This document shows positions 37,244-40,777 of a stretch of DNA of 40,777 bases, one piece after another (the stretch's first letter is position 1; the number at the start of each line of letters is the position of its first letter). The stretch spans positions 1 through 40,777 of the forward strand of contig LSLI01000016.1 in the NCBI GenBank assembly GCA_001577345.1, given 5' to 3'. Below the pieces are notes generated by a model, which was given only the letters and a program-made list of their open reading frames with translations, had not been told where the DNA came from and searched no databases. Source of the DNA: Candidatus Gallionella acididurans. Its GTDB lineage: Bacteria > Pseudomonadota > Gammaproteobacteria > Burkholderiales > Gallionellaceae. Position numbers and translations under genes: made by a program.

Positions 37244-38659
37244 CTAGATGCTGTAATACATATCGAACTCGACAGGATGCGTCGTCATACGCAGACGGGT
37301 CACCTCATCCATCTTCAATGCGATGTACGCGTCGATGAAGTCGTTGGAGAATACACCACCGCGGGTCAGGAACTCGCGATCCTTGTCCAGATGTGCCAGA
37401 GCTTCATCCAGCGAGCTGCACACGGTCGGGATCTTTGCATCTTCTTCGGGCGGCAAGTCATACAGGTTCTTGTCGGCAGGATCGCCGGGATGGATCTTGT
37501 TCTGGATGCCGTCCAGTCCGGCCATCATCAAGGCCGTAAAGCAAAGGTACGGGTTCGCGGTAGGATCTGGAAAACGTGTTTCGATACGACGCGCTTTTTC
37601 GTTAGGCACGTGCGGAATCCGGATCGAAGCAGAGCGATTTTTCGCGGAATAGGCCAGCTTGGTCGGCGCCTCATAGTGCGGAACCAGACGCTTATACGAA
37701 TTGGTGCCGGGGTTGGTGATCGCGTTCAATGCCTTGGCGTGCTTGATGATGCCGCCGATGTAATACAGCGCGAGCTCCGACAATCCTGCATAACCATTGC
37801 CGGCAAACAAATTCTTGCCGCCCTTCCAGATGGACTGGTGCACGTGCATACCGGAACCATTGTCGCCAACGATAGGCTTGGGCATGAAAGTCGCTGTCTT
37901 GCCGTACTGATGCGCGACGTTGTGCACCACATATTTCAGGACCTGGGTCTGGTCAGCGCGACGCACCAGTGTGTTGAACTTGGTGCCGATCTCACATTGG
38001 CCGGCTGTTGCCACTTCGTGGTGATGCACCTCGACTTCGATGCCGATCTCTTCCAGAGCCAGACACATTGCAGCGCGGATGTCATTCAGGCTGTCGACCG
38101 GCGGAACCGGAAAGTAGCCGCCCTTGACGGTCGGGCGGTGGCCGGTGTTGCCGCCATCAAACTTTTCCGCTGAAGACCAGGCAGCCTCCTCGGAGTTAAC
38201 CTTGACGAAGCAGCCCGACATGTTAATTTCCCAGTTCACCGAATCAAAAATGAAAAATTCCGGCTCCGGACCGAAGTAGGCGGTATCGCCGATGCCGGTG
38301 GATTTCAGGTAAGCTTCGGCGCGCCTGGCGATGGAACGCGGATCGCGGTCGTAGCCCTTGCCATCTGTGGGTTCAATCACATCGCAGGTGATCACCAGTG
38401 TGTTTTCATCCATGAACGGATCCAGAAAAGCGGTTTCAGGATCCGGCATCAACAGCATGTCTGAAGCTTGAATGCCTTTCCAGCCGGCGATGGAAGAACC
38501 ATCGAATGCATGGCCTTCCTCAAACTTGTCCATACCTACATATTTTGCGGGTACACCCACATGCTGCTCTTTGCCGCGTGTATCGGTAAAGCGGAAATCC
38601 ACGAACTTGACTTCATGGTCCTTGATCATTTGCAACACATCATTTGCCGACATCGACAT
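37244..38659 (-). CDS. glnA: Glutamine synthetase GlnA (type I)
   Basis: A 471-residue dodecameric glutamine synthetase. Marks: [35 protein letters not shown], the metal and ATP histidines in [34 protein letters not shown] and the adenylylation site NLYDLPPEE, so it is controlled by GlnE. ATG 38659 is chosen because GAGGGAG lies upstream at proper distance; ATG 38653 would give the exact E. coli length of 469. It is the main ammonium-assimilating enzyme fed by AmtB, nitrate and guanidine/urea nitrogen. A sigma54 promoter and two NtrC-like sites precede it; a terminator follows. Confidence 0.98.
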   Translation of the reverse strand: MSMSANDVLQMIKDHEVKFVDFRFTDTRGKEQHVGVPAKYVGMDKFEEGHAFDGSSIAGWKGIQASDMLLMPDPETAFLDPFMDENTLVITCDVIEPTDGKGYDRDPRSIARRAEAYLKSTGIGDTAYFGPEPEFFIFDSVNWEINMSGCFVKVNSEEAAWSSAEKFDGGNTGHRPTVKGGYFPVPPVDSLNDIRAAMCLALEEIGIEVEVHHHEVATAGQCEIGTKFNTLVRRADQTQVLKYVVHNVAHQYGKTATFMPKPIVGDNGSGMHVHQSIWKGGKNLFAGNGYAGLSELALYYIGGIIKHAKALNAITNPGTNSYKRLVPHYEAPTKLAYSAKNRSASIRIPHVPNEKARRIETRFPDPTANPYLCFTALMMAGLDGIQNKIHPGDPADKNLYDLPPEEDAKIPTVCSSLDEALAHLDKDREFLTRGGVFSNDFIDAYIALKMDEVTRLRMTTHPVEFDMYYSI

Positions 38660-38720
38660 AACTTTCTCCCTCAAACATCAAAATTAATAAAACTGGACCA
38701 AAAAACCTAAATTTCAAAAT

Positions 38721-38736
38721 GCAGAAAACGTGCCAA
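38721..38736 (-). promoter_or_regulatory. Sigma54 promoter of glnA
   Basis: Minus strand TTGGCAC-GTTTT-CTGC: perfect -24 block, CTGC at -12, five-base spacer. Start predicted near 38709, about 50 bases before the glnA ATG. Confidence 0.78.
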
Positions 38737-38796
38737 CCCTATCCGCCCAACAGAGCGCCATTGTGCCATAAGCCGGTAATCCCGCATAAAAGAATT

Positions 38797-38846
38797 TGCG
38801 CCCAAAGTGGTGCGCAGCCCGGCCATTTGTGCACTATTTATGTGCG
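38797..38846 (-). promoter_or_regulatory. Paired NtrC-like enhancer sites of glnA
   Basis: TGCACT-ATTTA-TGTGCG (38830-38846) matches TGCACY-N5-GGTGCA at 10 of 12 bases. A second inverted repeat with TGCGCC and GGTGCGCA (38797-38816) has a one-base longer centre. Centres lie about -129 and -97 from the predicted start, close to the classical glnA enhancer layout. The distal site overlaps the last codons of the CDF gene. Confidence 0.65.
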
Positions 38847-40024
38847 TGACTGTGGTGAACATGTATGCCCCGAAACAACTCATCTTGAAGCACCAGGTCA
38901 TTGCAACGCACTTGCAATTCTTCGCCCCGGCCAGCGCGCCCACGGTCGGATGACAGGTAAATTTCCGCTTCCACCTTGCCATCCAGATAATGGAACACCA
39001 CACGGTCATTGTGCAAAGCCGGATCACCCAGGCGCTCGGCAAGATGCGCCAACAGCACTGGACGGCTGGGTAAATGCACGTTGTGCTTCGCCTTCAGGTC
39101 ATCCTCGGGATCGACATGAACCATCACATCCATCACATGGTGCTGCTTTAACACGGCATGGCGCGCCGACTCGGCAATGTAATGCCCTTCCGAAACGCTG
39201 ATTCTTGGATCAACCATGATATGCGCATCGACCAGCGCGTTATCCGCCATCTTGCGGGTGCGCAATTCGTGCAAACCCTGTACGCCGTGAACATCAAGCA
39301 GGGTTTGCCGTATCGCCTCGACTTCTTCAGCATCCAGTCCGGTATCGATCAGTTCCGCCATCGCTTCAAACGCCAGCTTGCCGCCCATGTGCGCGATCAT
39401 CACCCCCACCACCGCGGCGGCGAGCAGGTCAAAAAATGTATAACCGAGCAGGTTGCCGGCCACGCCGACGATAACCACCAATGAAGATGCGGCGTCCGAA
39501 CGGGCATGCCAGGCGTTGGCCACCAGCATCTGCGAGCGCACCCGCTTGGCGACTGCCATCATATAGCGAAACATCCCTTCCTTCGCCACCAAGGCAACAA
39601 CACCAACGGCAAGTGCCAGCGGGCTTACCGCACGCAACGCCTCGGGGTTCTGCAAACGCATTGCGGCAGTCACCAGCAACACCACCCCCAGCACCGCAAG
39701 GAAAGTGCCCAGAATAAGCGTCGCGGCGGTTTCAAAACGCGCGTGGCCGTAAGGATGGTCGGCATCGGCATGCCGGTTGCCGTGCCGATTCGCGTATAGC
39801 ACCAGCACATCGGAAAGCAGGTCCGACAGGGAATGCAGGCCATCCGCCATCAAGGCTTGCGAATGCGCGAAAAACCCGCCCGCCACCTGGCACAAAGTCA
39901 GTATCACATTGATGACTATGCTCACCCAGGTACTTTTTTGCGCAGCGGCAAACCGTTCCGGATGCACCGGTTCAAATGCTCCGATATTTTCACTGGATGG
40001 ATGCTGCTTGGGGTGATTTTTCAT
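38834..40024 (-). CDS. Cation diffusion facilitator (Zn/Co/Cd-type metal exporter)
   Basis: A 396-residue inner-membrane exporter. Six membrane helices span about residues 32-220, then a cytoplasmic dimer domain (about 225-310) and a C-terminal part ending in a His-rich tail (HVHHSHAHK). The transport-site motifs are HSLSD (His64-Asp68) in helix 2 and HARSD in helix 5, the HxxxD/HxxxD pattern usual for zinc-preferring members rather than DxxxD of iron and manganese types. The region after about residue 320 (VVFHYLDGKVEAEIYL) is longer than in minimal CDF proteins and repeats a dimer-domain-like strand pattern. It is upstream of glnA on the same strand; the NtrC-like glnA site overlaps its end. 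Confidence 0.92.
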   Translation of the reverse strand: MKNHPKQHPSSENIGAFEPVHPERFAAAQKSTWVSIVINVILTLCQVAGGFFAHSQALMADGLHSLSDLLSDVLVLYANRHGNRHADADHPYGHARFETAATLILGTFLAVLGVVLLVTAAMRLQNPEALRAVSPLALAVGVVALVAKEGMFRYMMAVAKRVRSQMLVANAWHARSDAASSLVVIVGVAGNLLGYTFFDLLAAAVVGVMIAHMGGKLAFEAMAELIDTGLDAEEVEAIRQTLLDVHGVQGLHELRTRKMADNALVDAHIMVDPRISVSEGHYIAESARHAVLKQHHVMDVMVHVDPEDDLKAKHNVHLPSRPVLLAHLAERLGDPALHNDRVVFHYLDGKVEAEIYLSSDRGRAGRGEELQVRCNDLVLQDELFRGIHVHHSHAHK

Positions 40025-40230
40025 GTATGTTGCGTCGGCATGCGTGTGTAGCTAAGCTAGCATAACATTTACGGCTATTTGATAAAACCTTAGTTGCATG
40101 TTGAACTTTGCTTGTTTGATATTGTATTAATCACGTTCAGCAAACTCACTGAACCAGTCATTTTATTTAACGGGAGCAGCGCCACCGGAATAGCACTCCC
40201 AGACTCCATAACCAGGATTAGAGAGAAGCC

Positions 40231-40683
40231 ATGGGAAAAATCACCACCATACTGCAAGCCGCCCAACAGCGCGCCCGGGAAGTGAATCTGCCTTATGAAG
40301 GCGCACTGTATCCCGCCGAGGCGTTTGAAATCCTGCAATCCGCGCCCGGCATCAAACTGGTGGATGTGCGCAGCCGCGCGGAACTGGATTGGGTCGGCCG
40401 CGTGACAAATAGCGTGCATATCGAGTGGGCGACCTATCCGGGCATGAAACCCAACCCGCACTTCCTCACCCAGCTCGAGCAACAAGTGGACAAGGAAACC
40501 CTGGTGATCTTCATGTGCCGCAGCGGGGCGCGTTCACACCACGCTGCCGCAGCCGCCACTCTTGCCGGATATGGCGATTGCTACAATATGCTGGAGGGAT
40601 TCGAAGGCAATGCGGACGGTAACAAGCACCGCAATACGACAGGGGGCTGGCGTGCGACTGGATTACCCTGGGAACAGGGTTAA
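40231..40683 (+). CDS. Rhodanese-like sulfurtransferase
   Basis: A 150-residue single-domain rhodanese. LVDVRSRAELDWVGRV is the N-terminal motif, and the active loop CRSGAR carries the catalytic cysteine in VIFMCRSGARSHHAA. GYGDCYNMLEGFEG follows, then a C-terminal tail (TTGGWRATGLPW) shared by many short proteobacterial rhodaneses. No signal peptide, so cytoplasmic. AGAGAG lies before the ATG. Divergent from the CDF gene across about 200 bases with no recognised feature. Confidence 0.93.
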   Translation: MGKITTILQAAQQRAREVNLPYEGALYPAEAFEILQSAPGIKLVDVRSRAELDWVGRVTNSVHIEWATYPGMKPNPHFLTQLEQQVDKETLVIFMCRSGARSHHAAAAATLAGYGDCYNMLEGFEGNADGNKHRNTTGGWRATGLPWEQG

Positions 40684-40714
40684 GCGGTTCCTGAGCTCAA
40701 TGCCGGCGTGATGA

Positions 40715-40777
40715 TCATGAATCTTCCCGGCGATAATCCACGATCAGCGGGGCATGGTCGGAAAAGCGCTGTGCCTT
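40715..40777 (-). CDS. xth: Exodeoxyribonuclease III, C-terminal end only
   Basis: The minus strand gives 20 codons ending KAQRFSDHAPLIVDYRREDS and TGA. SDHAPLIVDY is the strongly conserved C-terminal Asp-His motif of ExoIII/AP endonucleases, with the catalytic histidine. The rest lies beyond the window. Converges on the rhodanese gene with about 31 bases between. Confidence 0.85.
   Translation of the reverse strand, partial: KAQRFSDHAPLIVDYRREDS

Overview
The window is a betaproteobacterial chromosome segment. Single-copy genes such as metH, mpl, glnA-ntrBC, glnK-amtB, ubiK and the end of an ExoIII gene, together with fairly GC-rich coding DNA, suggest Nitrosomonadales, perhaps Gallionellaceae. 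The lineage is inferred from protein style and was not searched. Nearly half of the window concerns nitrogen acquisition and its control.

Layout. (1) 1-782: 3' part of an AT-rich HEPN-like gene, probably foreign. (2) 838-5885, minus strand: a nitrate-assimilation control and uptake unit: nasT (ANTAR antiterminator), a nitrate MFS transporter, a PP2C phosphatase-protein kinase fusion, and a NasS-like nitrate sensor. Between nasT and the transporter lies a readable leader: sigma54 promoter, two hexaloop hairpins of the ANTAR type, and an overlapping terminator. (3) 5886-8112: sparse region with a cNMP-fold protein and an HU-family protein. (4) 8113-20873, plus strand: an apparent single operon of ten genes for guanidine/urea-type nitrogen use: ABC importer, creatininase-family hydrolase, GlnT-like ligase, NikR-like regulator, two DUF1989 proteins, a urea/guanidine carboxylase and allophanate hydrolase. 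A mini-ykkC (guanidine-II) riboswitch lies immediately before the carboxylase. (5) 20874-24475, minus strand: a hypothetical gene, then amtB, glnK and a TorF-type porin gene (transcribed porin-glnK-amtB) with an in-frame TGA. (6) 24745-34136, plus strand: housekeeping genes ubiK, comM/yifB, metH, phzF-like, FKBP, DUF486, a zinc-ribbon membrane protein and mpl, with two palindromic intergenic repeats. (7) 34157-38659, minus strand: glnA-DUF4124-ntrB-ntrC. (8) 38834-40777: a CDF metal exporter, a rhodanese, and the C-terminal end of exodeoxyribonuclease III.

How it works together. NtrB/NtrC sense nitrogen status through GlnK/PII. Four sigma54-type promoters (nitrate transporter, guanidine operon, porin-glnK-amtB, glnA) each have paired NtrC-like sites about 31-33 bp apart and roughly 90-155 bp upstream of the predicted start. 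The window therefore reads as one NtrC regulon for ammonium, nitrate and guanidine/urea, converging on glutamine synthetase. Two substrate-specific RNA switches are layered on top: a NasS/NasT-controlled attenuator for nitrate, and a guanidine-II riboswitch for the carboxylase.
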